Below, piece by piece: positions 1 to 12,700 of a DNA stretch of 64,000 nt. The notes under the pieces are model-generated. The model ran no database searches. It was not told where the DNA came from and saw only the letters and a list, made by a program, of their open reading frames with translations. The position numbers were made by a program, and so were the translations under genes. Positions within the stretch are counted from its first letter, which is position 1. Each line of letters opens with the position of its first letter. The DNA is from Coffea arabica (taxonomy: Eukaryota > Streptophyta > Magnoliopsida > Gentianales > Rubiaceae), in NCBI RefSeq assembly GCF_036785885.1, contig NC_092310.1, positions 1,364,001-1,428,000 on the forward strand. Reading direction: 5' to 3'.

Positions 1-611
1 TGACCCATTAGCCACAGTAATATGATTTATAATACTAAACATCAAATACCTAAGAATTACGGACAAAACCAAATTTAAACAGATTAATGTGAACTGAAAT
101 TGCCATTCCCACATGTTAAGAATTTCTGCCTATTCACCAAGAACTTAATTACTGAATAAAAAGTGACCAAATTCAGAAAAATAAATTATCGAAAACCCAT
201 TAATTTGAGGACGAGAGGAAGAAAAGATGAAGGAAGGGTAGCTCACCTGAGATCAGGCGGTGGCGGGAGCCGCGAAGAGGCACCGGCGGCGGCGGGGGGG
301 TTTGCTGGAGGGTATGGTTCCGCAACCTACGACTTGACTTATAAGTGGAGATTTTTTGGTCAACTCAACTGTAAGGTAAAAGTGAAGATTTTCACACTTG
401 GTCCCTAGAGAATGAAAAATTGAAACAATTCACTCAAAACTTTAGAGATTCAAATATTTATCTGTGTAGATGTCTTATCTAATACTATCCAGTCCTCTTT
501 TCAAGAGATTGTTCCGGGCCAAGTAAGAGTTCTGCCAGCACATAAGGAAAAAGAGGGTATAGGGTTCTAATTAGCTGTGAACTAATCATCATTATAGAAT
601 ATAAAATATTA
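1..611. other. AT-rich intergenic left edge
   Basis: No complete gene is visible. The only unusual part is a GC-rich patch at about 250-330, treated as a separate entry. The rest is AT-rich sequence without long coding potential, ending at the first MITE. Confidence 0.5.
248..320 (-). other. possible 5' exon of a leftward gene
   Basis: Read on the minus strand, this GC-rich patch (a CCG-rich run encoding prolines or alanines depending on frame) ends at a good splice donor, CTCAG|GTGAGC. It could be the first, perhaps untranslated, exon of a gene continuing to the left of the window. No start codon is seen in a convincing frame, so it may equally be chance. Confidence 0.25.
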
Positions 612-940
612 CTCCCTTCGTCCCACTTTGATAGTCTCGTATTCCTTTTTCATCTGTCCCAAATTGTAGTCCATTTTCCAATTGAAGAATGTAGTTGTAT
701 TTTAATTTTCCTAAAATACTCTTATTCAGTGTAAGTAGTTATTACTATAAACCTACCTCATTTAATGAGAGTTAATTCTTTTTTTACCATCAATTCAAGT
801 TCTCATAAAGTTGTACCATATTTAATGTGAGGGTATTTTAGAAAAATAGCAATCTAAATTTACTTTTCCAACAAAATTAACTGCTTTTACTTAAATTATG
901 TGAAAAAAGAAATAGGACTATTAAAGTGGGACGGAGGGAG
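612..940. mobile_element. Stowaway/Tc1-mariner-type MITE
   Basis: The ends form terminal inverted repeats of about 25 bases, starting CTCCCTTCGTCCCACTTT on the left and finishing AAAGTGGGACGGAGGGAG on the right. The element is flanked by TA on both sides (610-611 and 941-942). Total length is 329 bases with no coding capacity. The CTCCCTCCGTCCC-like end and TA target duplication are the hallmarks of plant Stowaway elements. Confidence 0.85.
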
Positions 941-1783
941 TATTTGAGTGATTGAACTCAGGTATGGATACTCGCTGATATGTGAAACCAATAAGAGTTA
1001 AAAAATTGTTGACTTGGAAGGTGTGAATTAGATCAGCCAAATGATGCATTGGGTGGTATCCGACCCATGTCCACTCCTATATAAAATTAAATGAATTTTG
1101 AAAAACAAAAGTCTTAGTTTGGCTTTTAAAATGGCAAACAAAATGTTTTTGCATATTGAGTTTGTGAGTGGATTCAATTCATTTTGCAACACTCATGAAT
1201 GCCAAACTTACACTAGGCCAAACGAGTGTACGAATATCCTTAATTGCTTATGGAGGCAAAATTGAGTTGCACTAGATGTATTCAGTTAGTTACTAAATTA
1301 CATTAAACCTTTACCGAATTGAACATGACTGTATACCAAATAAGGTGATAATTATATTGGTAAAATTGTTGACACTAAATTACTTAATTCAAATTGAATT
1401 AAGTTTCTTCATTTGTTTATCAAATTTGGGTTATCGATAAAATTTAGCAAATTTTAAACATTAAACAACAGCAAGTTATCTTGATTAGTTGTAAATTTTA
1501 GTTATAACCAACAAAATGAAAACAAAAGCTTTTAATTGTCTATTGAACCAGCTAGTTTTTGTTGTTCCATATTATTATTATTATTATGATTATTATTATT
1601 ATTATCATCATCATCTATACAATATATAATGCATGAATAATGGCAATTGATGTAAACATCTTTTGTCATCTTTTGAACTTTTAATTTTACCCTTACAAAA
1701 ATTAATTTTTATCTTAATCACCTAGTCATATTTTACGAATATAACTAATTATTATTGTAACTACCAAATCACCATAATCATAT
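941..1783. other. intergenic, ATT microsatellite
   Basis: No gene seen. It contains an imperfect (ATT/ATC)n microsatellite at about 1570-1615. Confidence 0.5.
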
Positions 1784-2010
1784 AAACCAAAATTCTTCCA
1801 TGAAAATTTTATATAAATTTTTTGTATGTAACAAACAAAATCTATACAAACTTGATTCATTTCAATTGCTTCCTAATTGCACACACATTTGGGTGTGCCT
1901 TAACATTAGTAATTTCTGTCGCTTATCCAAAAATAAAGAAGTTTTGGAGTTTGAGGTACTTAGTTAAGAACAGTTTGGCAAGCGTACTAAAAACATAGAG
2001 GGCTCTGTAT
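1784..2010 (+). repeat. dispersed repeat, copy 1
   Basis: This stretch of about 227 bases is clearly similar, over its whole length and in the same order, to 57226-57457. Shared stretches include CTTCCATGAAAATTTTATAT and GCTCTGTAT near the right edge. It ends where the LINE poly(T) tract begins, so the LINE probably inserted at its edge. No protein is encoded in either copy. Confidence 0.65.
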
Positions 2011-2013
2011 TTC

Positions 2014-3190
2014 TTTTTTTTTTTTTTTGACGAAATGGTAGGATTGTATTATTGAGACAAAAGTATTTACATGTCGAATCTTACAATGTGCCATTAGCAC
2101 AATAAATTGGGATTAACCCATTCCACATCTTGGTAAACGCTCAACGCTTGATCACTAAACTGAAAACTTAGATCATTCCTATTAACTACTCCTAGGTAAA
2201 AGCAGCATTTGTTAAACATAGTACTCAGCTTTTGGATGTCATGTATCAATGTTGTTATCCATGCATCCGTTGATTTTGTCCCTCGAATTTGCTATAGGAG
2301 ATTTTTGTCAGGAACTCCACTGTTGACTAGTCTCCATCCCTCTTCCCCTGCCTTGATTAGAGCAAGCTTAGCTCCTTCAGAAAGATGTTGAATTTGATTC
2401 TCACTTGCTCTTTCTCTCATTGCCCATCGCATTAGATCTTGTCCTCTTCCATCATCTGCCACAATGCCATACCTTACAGCCTTTGCCTCTTTGCTCCATT
2501 GTATAGCTATCCTCAGATGCATTCCTGTTGATATAATATCAGCGTTTTGTCTAGCATTTTGGACATTGTGTTGCTGTGGTACTATTGTTTTGCCTATGCT
2601 ACAACTCCTAGCTTTCCCTGCTGCATTGTCAAATTCCATCCAAGCATTACAGGCTTTAGTTATCACCCAAGATGGATCCTGTAATTTGCTGTTGAACTCC
2701 TTCTCATTCCTGGTTCTCCATATTTGCCACAAGGTGTAGGCCGTGAGACCTATGTGATCTTTCCCTTGAACCCTGTGTCTTGCTTCAGTTACTGATGCCC
2801 ACCAGTTTTTGAAGTTTCCTGTCAAGTTTTTAATTCCATCCCATTGCACTGGAGCCAACTTCCATATCTCTTTAGCTCTGCTGCAATCTAGCAACATATG
2901 TTCCAGTGTTTCCATTTCCTCTCCAGAACTTGAACATATTAGATCTCGAATCTTCACCCTTCCTTGGGTCCTTTCCAAATGAACAGTTTAATTTTGTGAC
3001 TAATGTCTAAGCTCCAAAGTACCTTCCAAGCTTGTTGGTTTATTGATCTCTTCCTTGCCTCTGCCTCTTCTGCCCATTACTGTTTTATACCGGATTGCAC
3101 TGTGCATTCTCCCATCTTGCACTCTCTCTTCCTTTACCTCCAGCGCTGATGCTTGTATTCAGCAACACAGTAAATCTCACTCCTACGGCG
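2014..3190 (-). mobile_element. 5'-truncated LINE retrotransposon
   Basis: On the minus strand the element reads: remnants of the linker before the zf-RVT region (a WSLDISHKIKLFIWK-like stretch), a zf-RVT zinc motif, an RNase H-like region, a short 3' UTR, then a poly(A) tail (T run at 2014-2028 on the + strand). Everything upstream of the zf-RVT region (endonuclease and reverse transcriptase core) is missing, which is typical of 5' truncation during target-primed reverse transcription. Frame breaks show it is dead. I could not find a convincing target-site duplication, so the left-hand (5') limit near 3190 is approximate. Confidence 0.75.
2292..2978 (-). pseudogene. LINE zf-RVT / RNase H fragment
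   Basis: This is the longest open stretch of the LINE remnant. It contains a zinc-finger pattern of the zf-RVT type (ETLEHMLLDC, H and C spaced as in plant non-LTR elements). Further on is the WAMRERASENQIQHLSEGAK region typical of the RNase H domain in plant LINE-like proteins. The frame differs from that of the preceding IKLFIWK motif, so a frameshift lies near 2980. No normal ATG start is present. It is a relic of transposon coding sequence, not a host gene. Confidence 0.7.
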
Positions 3191-3339
3191 TTTCATGTAT
3201 ACAATTACAGTAAAGTCTTTGAAAAACACCCCCAGAATATATTTTAAAAATGAATAAAATAGAAATTTTTATTAACAAATACTAAAGTATTAGGAATATG
3301 TATGTAATTTCACTATTAATATATATATATACACACACA

Positions 3340-5389
3340 CTAGTAATAGTTCACGTGCTTTGCACGTGATTGTAATATCTTAAAATATATTATTCTTTAG
3401 ATACTAAAAATTTTTTATGAAAATTTGATCATTAACATCATAATATAGTATTTTTATGTTATTTATTTTTTTAAGCTAGTTACTTTTAAAAATTTTATTA
3501 AATGAAAAGAGACCGAAAACATTCCAATGTAATTGACATTTCCTTTAGGATTGAATTTGGAATCATGTACCGAACACTTTTTGATTTATTGTTTGAACTC
3601 TAACATTTCAAATATTGATAACATCATGTTTTACCAAAATTATTGTATATTCATGATTCTATTGCATATAAACCATAATCATTGTAATTTTTTATAAACA
3701 AGGAATATAATTAAGCTAGAAAAATAAATGAACATACATGTAATTTTAAATTCTTTGTATTATGTTGATTCTATGTTTGTCAATAATGGAGTATAAATGA
3801 TTCATGATGTAAAGTTTTTTTGGCTTGTATATTCTGAAAATTGAAAGTTTATAGATAGAGATAGTTAGAGTTTTTCTATTTTCCTTTTTTTTATTCATAT
3901 CTTTAGCACAATCCAATGCGAAGCAAAAGCAACAAGTCTACTTGTTTCATATGAGCACAATATTTTTCGTTTTAGTATTAGTTTTTTTGATGATCATGGA
4001 ATTGGAGTGAGAATTGTGGCTAATTAACAATTTTAATATTTATTTTTTGTATATTGCAGTGTTATATTTTTTAATTGCCAATTTTTAATCCATAAGAGCC
4101 ATCATTATTATCGATTATTGGAATGCACTAAATGTCTAATTACAATTGTGACCACAAATAAAATTTACTTAATTTTAAAGTTTTTCATTTCATAACCGTT
4201 TCCATTATTAGCAAATATTGCAATACAATAAATATATGTAATCATTAGAAAAAAAAGGGTATTTTGGGCATCACCAAAAACAATTTGGATAACATTTTCA
4301 TTTTAACTTTACTCTTAGTATAATTCTTATTTTATCATTGGAAATGGCTTCTGCCTTGATAGATGGATTTGATTTGTTCAAACCAATACAAATGAAGCAT
4401 TACATATTATTGTCAATAATAATGTTTGTCTTTCCTTGGATATAAGTGATTTGAATGTTGTCTTTGGTATTATTTGAATTGTATTCTAAATTTTTTAATT
4501 CATTTGCTATTTACTTTATGTCATTTTATGAATAGTTTTCAATTATTTTTTTAATTTTTCTTGTTTTAATTGATTGCTATTAATGATAATAGTGGTTTGT
4601 ATATTGCTATTTCAGATTTCTTTTTTTTTTCCAATTTAATACTACTATTTCAGTTATAAATATGTCATCATATTTTGTATATTGAAATTCCATTGGGTGC
4701 AATATGACAAATTCTTTATATTAGCAAAAAGTGCATAATTGTAAAATTTGCTCGTGATATTTGTATGAAGATATACAGATGAACAAATGTTCTCTTCGTC
4801 TTGTATGTTTCTTCATTTTCTAGAGAGTATCTATATTTTGACATTGATTTTTTTTTTTTTTTTTACAATCTTAACTAACGACTAATGATAAATATTTCAT
4901 GTTTCAATTAAGAAATTTTGATACGTATAATAATTGGAGATGGAGTCCAAGGGAAGGTAAATAGTTTTTAATGAGCAATTTTTAATTATAATTACCAATA
5001 CTATCAAGATGTAATCAATTGGAGTGTTTTATTTCTTTTAATTAGTGCCACATTAAAATGCAATATTCTAATTAAAAGATACGAGGGTAATTAAGGGATA
5101 ACAAAAACTAAAATAAAAAAAATTACACTTATACTCCCTAATACCAAGAGTGGAGTGCAATGGTAGGTAAATAGTTTTTAATGAGCAATTTTTAATTATA
5201 ATTATCAATACTATTAAGATGTAATCAATTGGAGTGTTTTATTTCTTTTAATTATTACCACATTAAAATGCAATAATTCTAATTAAAAGACATGAGGGTA
5301 ATTTAGGAATAACAAAAACTAAGATAAAAAAGTGCTTACACTTACACTCGCTAATATCAAGATTCATACTTTTTATATAGTAATAATGA
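3340..5389 (-). mobile_element. probable non-autonomous Helitron
   Basis: On the minus strand the 3' end reads CACGTGC-TTT-GCACGTG (a perfect 7-bp stem, 3352-3368), then a short spacer, CTAG, and a host T. This is the standard hairpin plus CTRR terminus of plant Helitrons. The 5' end is proposed at 5389, where the minus strand reads A|TCATTATTACTATATAAAAAG. A second TC lies 6 bases away, so this end is uncertain. No Rep/helicase coding is seen. The interior is AT-rich, with a tandem duplication next to the 5' end. Confidence 0.55.
4941..5361. repeat. tandem duplication, 210-bp period
   Basis: Two adjacent copies (4941-5150 and 5151-5361) align with few differences, each starting TGGAGT(C/G)CAA and finishing CTAATA(C/T)CAAG. 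They lie just inside the proposed 5' end of the Helitron and look like a duplicated subterminal region. Confidence 0.8.
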
Positions 5390-5833
5390 TAATGATATAT
5401 ATAATTGAGCCTACTCGTGAGTTAAGGAGTTGAGTATTTTTGAATTTGAATTCGACTCAAACTCGATGAGTTTTGATTGGAGTTGTTCGCGAGTGGTTTG
5501 ACGTATATGCAGCTCTAGTGTGCTGATTATCTTTGAGTAATATCATTGCATCGAGATTAAGTGGTGGTAGATTATTTGAATTTCAAGTAGATCATCTGAT
5601 ACAAGACTTTTACTCTACCTACACCAGCGTGCAAGCTCGCCAACCTACTACTTAGCCATATATTTATGGTGTTAACCCACTTTCTCTAGAGGAGTTGGTC
5701 ATCACATGTCTTGTGCGTGTGAAAAGTTAAGGATTCAAACCTTACCTCCTATAAAAAAAGTTACAACTTAATGTGGTTTCGCTTAAATCTATTATGATCT
5801 GATGGTGATTCACTCTCCGTCGATTCTCCGTGA

Positions 5834-5925
5834 CCTGATGGATCATCTCCTAATATATGTTAGAGTACAAATAGGTGTCCCTGATGGATCATCTCCTAAT
5901 ATATGTTAGAGTACAAATAGGTGTA
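5834..5925. repeat. 46-bp tandem duplication
   Basis: The unit starting CCTGATGGATCATCTCC is present twice, perfectly, with a 46-base period. Confidence 0.9.
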
Positions 5926-5938
5926 GATGGTAATAATA

Positions 5939-5941
<3 letters not shown>

Positions 5942-5976
<35 letters not shown>
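5942..5976. repeat. (TA)n microsatellite
   Basis: Uninterrupted TA dinucleotides. Just to the right (about 6000-6150) a block of roughly 64 bases, containing GATATGCTAGACTTTTTGC, is repeated in tandem. Confidence 0.9.
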
Positions 5977-5979
<3 letters not shown>

Positions 5980-6661
5980 TGTTTGGTGTGCTATGCTAGA
6001 TTTTTTTTGCCAACCTCCTACTTAGCCGTATATTTACGGTGTTTGGTGTGTGATATGCTAGACTTTTTGCTTGTACTTTTGCCATTAGCCGTATATTTAT
6101 GGTGTTTTGGTGCGTGATATGCTAGACTTTTTGCTTGTACTTTTGCCACGTAATATGTTACTACGTGAAACTTATCAAATGATGCATCAAAAATTGTCCG
6201 CATGGTTATTGGTTGATATTGTAGTCACTTGTAGTTATTTTTTTCATCATCTATTTATCAAGTGTTTCATTTTACCCTTCTCATTCCAAAATGTTGAATA
6301 CAAAAACATTTTAAAACCAAATTCATTCCTATAATCCTCGAATTACTCGAGTAAACATAAGCTAGATTACTGATGATGGGCAATTCACTAGTATGCAGAA
6401 TTGACCACAAAACAGAGAATCTGAATTGGTCGTTGTGCCATATGCATCACATGGATGCTTCACCTACCTTTTTAGTTTAGTAACTGACTCTTACCTGTCA
6501 TTCTCAATTCTACCATCTCTACGGACCGACAGGATTGGGAGCAGGCTATGTTTGTCTTATATTTTTGGTAAGTAGTATCAAGAAGCAAGAGCTAAGTAGT
6601 AAGCACCACTGGTACAGCAAATTTTTAGTGTCTGTTTTAAGCTTTTGATTATGGACAAGTC

Positions 6662-6670
6662 TATTTATAG
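6662..6670 (+). promoter_or_regulatory. candidate TATA box of the AAE gene
   Basis: TATTTATAG lies about 80-90 bases before the predicted start codon at 6752, a normal distance for a plant TATA box with a short 5' UTR. It is inferred from position and sequence alone. Confidence 0.35.
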
Positions 6671-6751
6671 CTCCACTTCTTTTGTTTATGTGCTTTGGGG
6701 ACTGTAGAGGAGAAATTGGCAGAGCCCAGATAGGGAAAGAAGGGGAGAGAC

Positions 6752-9700
6752 ATGGGGAAGAGCATTAGTGATGTGGGAGTGGAAGACTTGGTTGGAGCAG
6801 GCCTGTCAGTTGAGGAGGCAAAAGGGTTCCAAAGGCACCTCAAAGATTCGATTTTTAAGGTTAGCAGAAATAGTGATAATGGGGAGGAGCCGTTTGACCC
6901 CAAGGAACTATGGAGGGAGCTGACAGCCCAGAAATTGTTGAAACCATGGCATCCACATGCTCTTCATCAGCTCATTTACTATTCTGTTTATCATAACTAT
7001 GATGAGTCCACCAATGGGCCTCCTATCTATTGGTTCCCTTCACTGTAAGCACTGTATTGATGATTCTTTTCAAGTCTTGGTTGATTTTTACGATTTTGAT
7101 TGGGTCTGACAGTTTGGAATTCTGAAGCTTTTCTGCTTCTTCTTCTTTTTTTCTTTTTTGGGAATTTATAAAAGATTAATGCAGTTGAAAAGTTTGAATC
7201 TTGTGACATTGTATTAGTATGGGAGTTCTGAGGGACTATGCTGTCAGGTGATAAGAAAGTCAAGACTTTACCAAACAAAAAGAAATGCAAGTCAGACTTT
7301 CAATGTTGATTCTCGTGTTCAAAAATTTAGATACCATTTTGTTGTTATAAAGCGTCCAACTCTTTTAAAATAGAAATGTGAATTTCAAGGTTTCGATCTT
7401 GAAGTTTTTGCTTTTGTGACAGACAGTAAAGTTCTTTTAGGACGTATACAAGTTGAAACTAATGAAATTCATTTCAGGGCCTGGGGGTTATTAAGGCATG
7501 GATAGATTTTTCTTCCATTCACTGCAACAGAAATCGTAAGAACTTTTTCCTTTGAAAAATCAAACTGCCCTTTAGGCATAATTTTGGTCAATGCATTGAG
7601 AGAAGCAGAAATTGAACAATTTTTCAGAACCAAGAGAGCAATTTTGTTGCAATTTTCACTTGATGATTGTACATGAGCAGGCAACCAGAATCTGCTTTCT
7701 GCAGTTTGATGAAAGGCTTGCATATGTATTTCGCTTTAGTATCCATAAATGTCATGTTTTCTTGCATAAATAAATGATGTAGACTGACCATTTGATATGA
7801 ACTCGGAACTGAGATATGGATATATTCTGAGTTGTAAATTACACACATATGCATGATTAGACAATAATTAGGCAGATATGGAAAATTTTTGTGTCTAAAA
7901 TGCAAATGCAGGGCATGAGTGTTGGACATATTAACCAACAAGAAAACTCTTCTCTAGTTGTTGATATGGTGCAGCTTATATTTAGCTCAAATTTATAAAG
8001 GCCCTTACACCCTTTTTAGGTTCATTTAACTGCTTGAGGATGGGAGCCTAGCTGGTGGAGACCATAAACTTTTGCTTGTATTAACTTTAAAATTTCAATG
8101 TGTGAACCGAACTTTCAGTGTCTTCAAACCTCAATTTCAATATTGTCTCTTGCTGTAGTAGGTCTAATGGTTGTTGCTTCCGTCTTGCCATTGTTTGGCA
8201 AGTGTTTTTATGTAGATTTGCCATGGGTAACATAAGGTAGAAAGAAAAAGAAAAAGCAAGGAAAAGGATCTTTTGGACATTTAAGCGGAAACTCCTTCGG
8301 AGATCTGAATTCATGTCTTTCCTAGTGCTGGTGTCTTAACACTTTGCATTTGTAGTCCTGTAAAGAATTATATTACATGGTATGACAATGAAGGCAACCG
8401 TACAGCTTGTCAATAGTTGGCTGATAACAATGATCTTCATGTTTGAGCGTGTATTGGTTCGTTTTTTCTGATCTCCCTGATGCAAGTTGGTTAATCTTGT
8501 TTTCTTGATGATCTTGTGGGATGAATTGATCAAAGGTGTAAAGCAACTTTAAGAAATCACAGGCCTAATTAATTCTATGGACTAAGCGCATGTTAACCTT
8601 ACTTGTCCTAGTAATCAAAATGTGGTATCAAAATGGTTTAAAGCATGAAGTTAGGCCAGAAACATGAAAATTGATTGACCTCTTAATGTCTATTCTACAT
8701 GAATACTTCAATTCCTAACCAGACACCAGGACTTTGATAATGAAGATCTAGTCAATTGATGTTTATTTCTTCCCAGCATTAGGTTGATTCCAGCATAATC
8801 TTCATGTTAGGTACCAGTCTAAAAATACAAATTTGGGACGCCTAATGGAAACTCATTGTCCAAAGCTTCTGGGAGCACTATACAAGGACCCAATTGCAAG
8901 TTTTAGACAATTTCATAGATTCTCCGTTGAGCAGCCTGAGGCATGTACTCAATTATTACTATTGTAATCTTTTGTAATTTATGAAAATTATATTTACTGT
9001 TTAATCCAATTTTTCTTTGTTGCTGAACAACTTTTTGTTGCTTTTACAGGTTTACTGGTCAATTGTTCTGGACCATCTCTCAATTAAATTTCTTAAAGCT
9101 CCAGATTGCATCCTTGATACTTCAGACAAATCAAAACATGGGGGAAAATGGTTTCCAGGTTCAGTGTTGAATATTGCCGAGTGTTGCTTGATTCCAAGCA
9201 GTTGTCCAAAGAAGGAAGATGACAGTTTAGCTATAATATGGAGAAATGAAGGATGTGATGACTTAGATGTTAGTCAGATGACACTAAGAGAGCTTCGAGA
9301 ACTAGTAATGTGAGCTCTCACTTTGAATACTCGGCTCCATGAACATACTTGTATTGAGATTTACTAGTCATTACTTCAGAAGTCGTTTTCTTTGGTGGTC
9401 ACCATGTAATTTGTAAAAGCTGGCTCAGTTGGCCTTATGGTGGGGCTAGGGTTACCCTATGAGATTTTCTATGCTGTGAAAGCATGGTATCAGTGCTCTA
9501 GGGCTTGATTTCCCAAGCTGTCAGTGCTTCTTCTGTACAAAATCGAAGCCCCTCCTGGCCACTCACAAGCCTACAGCATGTAGAATTGGGAATCAGTGAA
9601 CTGATACAGTCCTGCTAATTAGGCGACAATGTTTCCAGTCTAGCTTCAGGAGCTTGATCCTTACAAGCTGCATCTAACAATTTTCTACAGAGTAACAACC

Positions 9701-12700
9701 CAAAAACAACAGTTTCATCTAGTATTTTATTGTTGTTGTTGTTGTTCCTTTTTTTCCTTTCTTAATATTTATCCTCTGCTAGTGTGCTTCACTAAGATAC
9801 AATCCTTTGAAAAGTATTTACCAGGGCCAACAAAGATCTCCTTAGGAACATGGTATGTTTATAGAGTGTCCTCCTTACTTACCTTAGGTCCAAGATGTTA
9901 AGTCTTTGTTTCTTTCCCACTAGTAATGGGAATTGGTTTCCCTAGAGTGCCAGAGGATAACAAAGTTTCTTCAGATAAATAACCACTTCATTCTTTTGTT
10001 CATACAAGCATCTTGTTTGCTAGGCTCATGTTTTCTGTTGTTTATTGAAATCATCCTTCTCTGTCTATTCCTTTTCTCACACCAAGTTTTCCATAGGTTA
10101 GTGGCAAATGTGCTGGCTGCAAAATTCTCAAAGGGAGATGCGATTGCAATTGACATGCCAATGACAGCCACTGCTGTTATTATATATCTAGCAATTGTGC
10201 TTGCAGGTTTGGTTGTTGTCTCAATTGCTGACAGCTTTGCAGCACAGGAGATCGCAACCCGGTTACGTGTGTCTAAAGCAAGGGCTGTATTTACTCAGGT
10301 AGTTCAATATAATCTGTACAAGTCTTATTTACTTTTAAATTACAAAACTGGTATTGAACTTGTGTACAAATATCTCATGTTTAGCTTTATGCGTTTGGTT
10401 GATGTGCCTGTAGTTCACAGTAAATCTTAATGGTGAGGTATTCTTTAGTTCGAGCGCTATGAACTCCAAAAATCTCATCCAATCTTTAAGGTGAAAATGT
10501 TTCCTTCTTTAGTGTATTCTGATGTTGCACATGATTCCTATTTGAAAATTATATTCTGGCATGGTAGATTCTTTTCCTCCAAGTTATTACAATTTCGGGC
10601 ACCAACAGTTGCGAAGAAAATATAACTGTAGTCCAATAATGTATAAGAATGCACTGTTTGGACCAATCCTTTAATCTGCTACTGATTTGGTTTACTTCTG
10701 ACTGGCTGGTTGCAAGATTAATTTGTTTGATTTGTCTGTTTAAGGCAGTTTTTAGTGGTTGGAATTGCTTCTAAACTATTGAGAAAATTCAGGATTTTAT
10801 TCTACGAGGGGGTCGAAAAGTTCCTTTATACAGGTAATGATTTGCTTCTCATCTTGGATTGGGTCATATTACTTAGTAGCAAAGCTCTTACTAGTTCACT
10901 CAATAACTTAACAATAGTGTTTTTGCTCACTATCTGGATTTCTTTATCAGAGTTCTATTGTCTGTTATCATCTGTAAGCATCATGGACAGTGATCGGTAC
11001 TTTGACCTGGAATTTATTTTGTAAAATTGGACTATATCATGTATCATCAGTATTTAGGAGCATTGAACCTCCTATTAGAACAAACTGAGACTGAGAGAGA
11101 TAGAGAGTCCAAAAGAAAAGAAAAGCAAGGGAAGAAAGGGAAGAACCAAATAAACAGTGGAGACAACAAGTAATAACTCAGAGACTAAAGGATTTCAGTG
11201 AACAATAATGTGTTACCATACAAGTCACTGTGTTTCCTGATCATGTAGCTCCTTTGATTCAGGAATTTAGAGCAGTGCTAATTTTCATTGCACTGTTTGA
11301 ATGCCTTCAGTTTCCAGGACATCTCATGCATATGCTAACTATTTTTTCATTCTGCTTTCTTATTGGTTTTCCTTGCATCACATAATTGGTTTAGAAGTAC
11401 TTGGCTTTAAGACTTTGATTAATCTGAAAGCCAAGCACAATTTTCAATCTATTGATCTAAACAAAATCCATGAAGAGAAAAGTCTATTCATTAAACACAG
11501 AGAATTTAAGGAAGATGTCCTTCGATTAGTGCAGTGGGGGGTTAACAATGATGGAAGATCTAACAAGATAATGGAATCCTAAGGAAAGATGTTGTTCAAA
11601 ATTTGATGGTTCCTAGTCTCTACAATGGTTATTTGTGATCAGATTTGTTTTTGCAGTCGAGTGGTGGAAGCTGCTCCTTATGAAGCTATTGTAATTCCTG
11701 CATCTGGAAAGGAGTTAGCTGTCCAGTTAAGATGCCAAGATTTGTCTTGGAATGATTTTCTTTCTAGTGTGTGTATCCTTCCAAGGTAATACTGATACTG
11801 TTCTCTGAAATTGCTTTTTCTTTTAAAACATGTATTGATTCACTAAGAAAGGTACAAGTATAACTTTTAAAAATGTATAAATCTCTTCCAATTTACTGAA
11901 TATGTAATTTTGAAACATTTTCCATTCTGGCAGTTCAAATTACTTCACACCAGCTTATCAACCTATAGACTCTGTCACAAATATCCTATTTTCATCAGGA
12001 ACCACAGGTTAAAAAGTTATTTTTGATGGCTGCTTATACCTCCACTTTATTATATTTTTATTTTATCATGATTTTCTACATGTTTTTGTGTTTATGCTAT
12101 GTTGTTCAATAGGAGAACCAAAAGCTATTCCATGGACCCAGCATTCTCCCATTAGGTGTGCTGCTGATACATGGGCACATATTGACGTTCAAGAGGGAGA
12201 TGTTTTCTGCTGGCCTACAAATTTAGGTTGGGTGATGGGGCCAATATTGCTTTATTCATGCTTTCTGTCTGGCGGAACACTTGCTCTATATCATGGTTCT
12301 CCTTTAGGCCGTGGTTTTGGGAAATTCATTCAGGTGATTGCCACAGATTCCTGTGTCAGTTAAGAGTAAAATCATTTCTCCTTGAAATGAGGAGAATTGT
12401 TATTTGATCCTTATAATGAACATGCTACGCACATTGGTCCTTACAAATGCCATTACTGCTAACATGAATATCCTACCAATCCCCTACCTCTTGCCTCTTT
12501 CCAATTTATGTGCTTTATTAGGATGCAGGAGTAACTGTATTGGGTACTGTTCCAAGCTTAGTTAAGACTTGGAAGAGTACAGGGTGTATGAATGGCCTAA
12601 ATTGGACAAAGATAAGGTATTTGTCTGTGACATTTATATTTCAACCGGTTCTAATGGTTTGTCAATAAAGTACAAGAGTTTATAATGTTGTGCAGGACTT

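Larger units (their letters stand above)
5525..6385 (+). repeat. flank segment duplicated near 61 kb
   Basis: Blocks in this segment recur in the same order at 60712-61683 (for example AAGTGGTGGTAGATTATTTGAAT, ATGTTACTACGTGAAACTTATCA, and the terminal GATGATGGGCAATT). A shorter third copy of the middle block is at about 33640-33700. At about 5690-5760 there is a stretch with a box-B-like GGATTCAAACC that could be a SINE relic, but this is weak. No gene is seen. Confidence 0.6.

Noticed and set aside
163..408. 81-codon + strand frame in the GC-rich patch
   Set aside because: Low-complexity Gly/Ala frame. The minus strand shows a better splice signal, and nothing supports a protein.
5875..6117. 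Frame with an Ile-Tyr run at 5.9 kb
   Set aside because: Produced by the (TA)n microsatellite and tandem duplications.
6752..7048. AAE exon 1 read as a separate 98-residue protein
   Set aside because: The stop is created by reading into the intron (donor CACT|GTAAGC). Splicing to 8811 restores the family sequence.
9480..9500. TGGTATCAGTGCTCT in AAE intron 3, like a copia primer-binding site
   Set aside because: No LTR or copia coding sequence is next to it. A short match alone is not enough.
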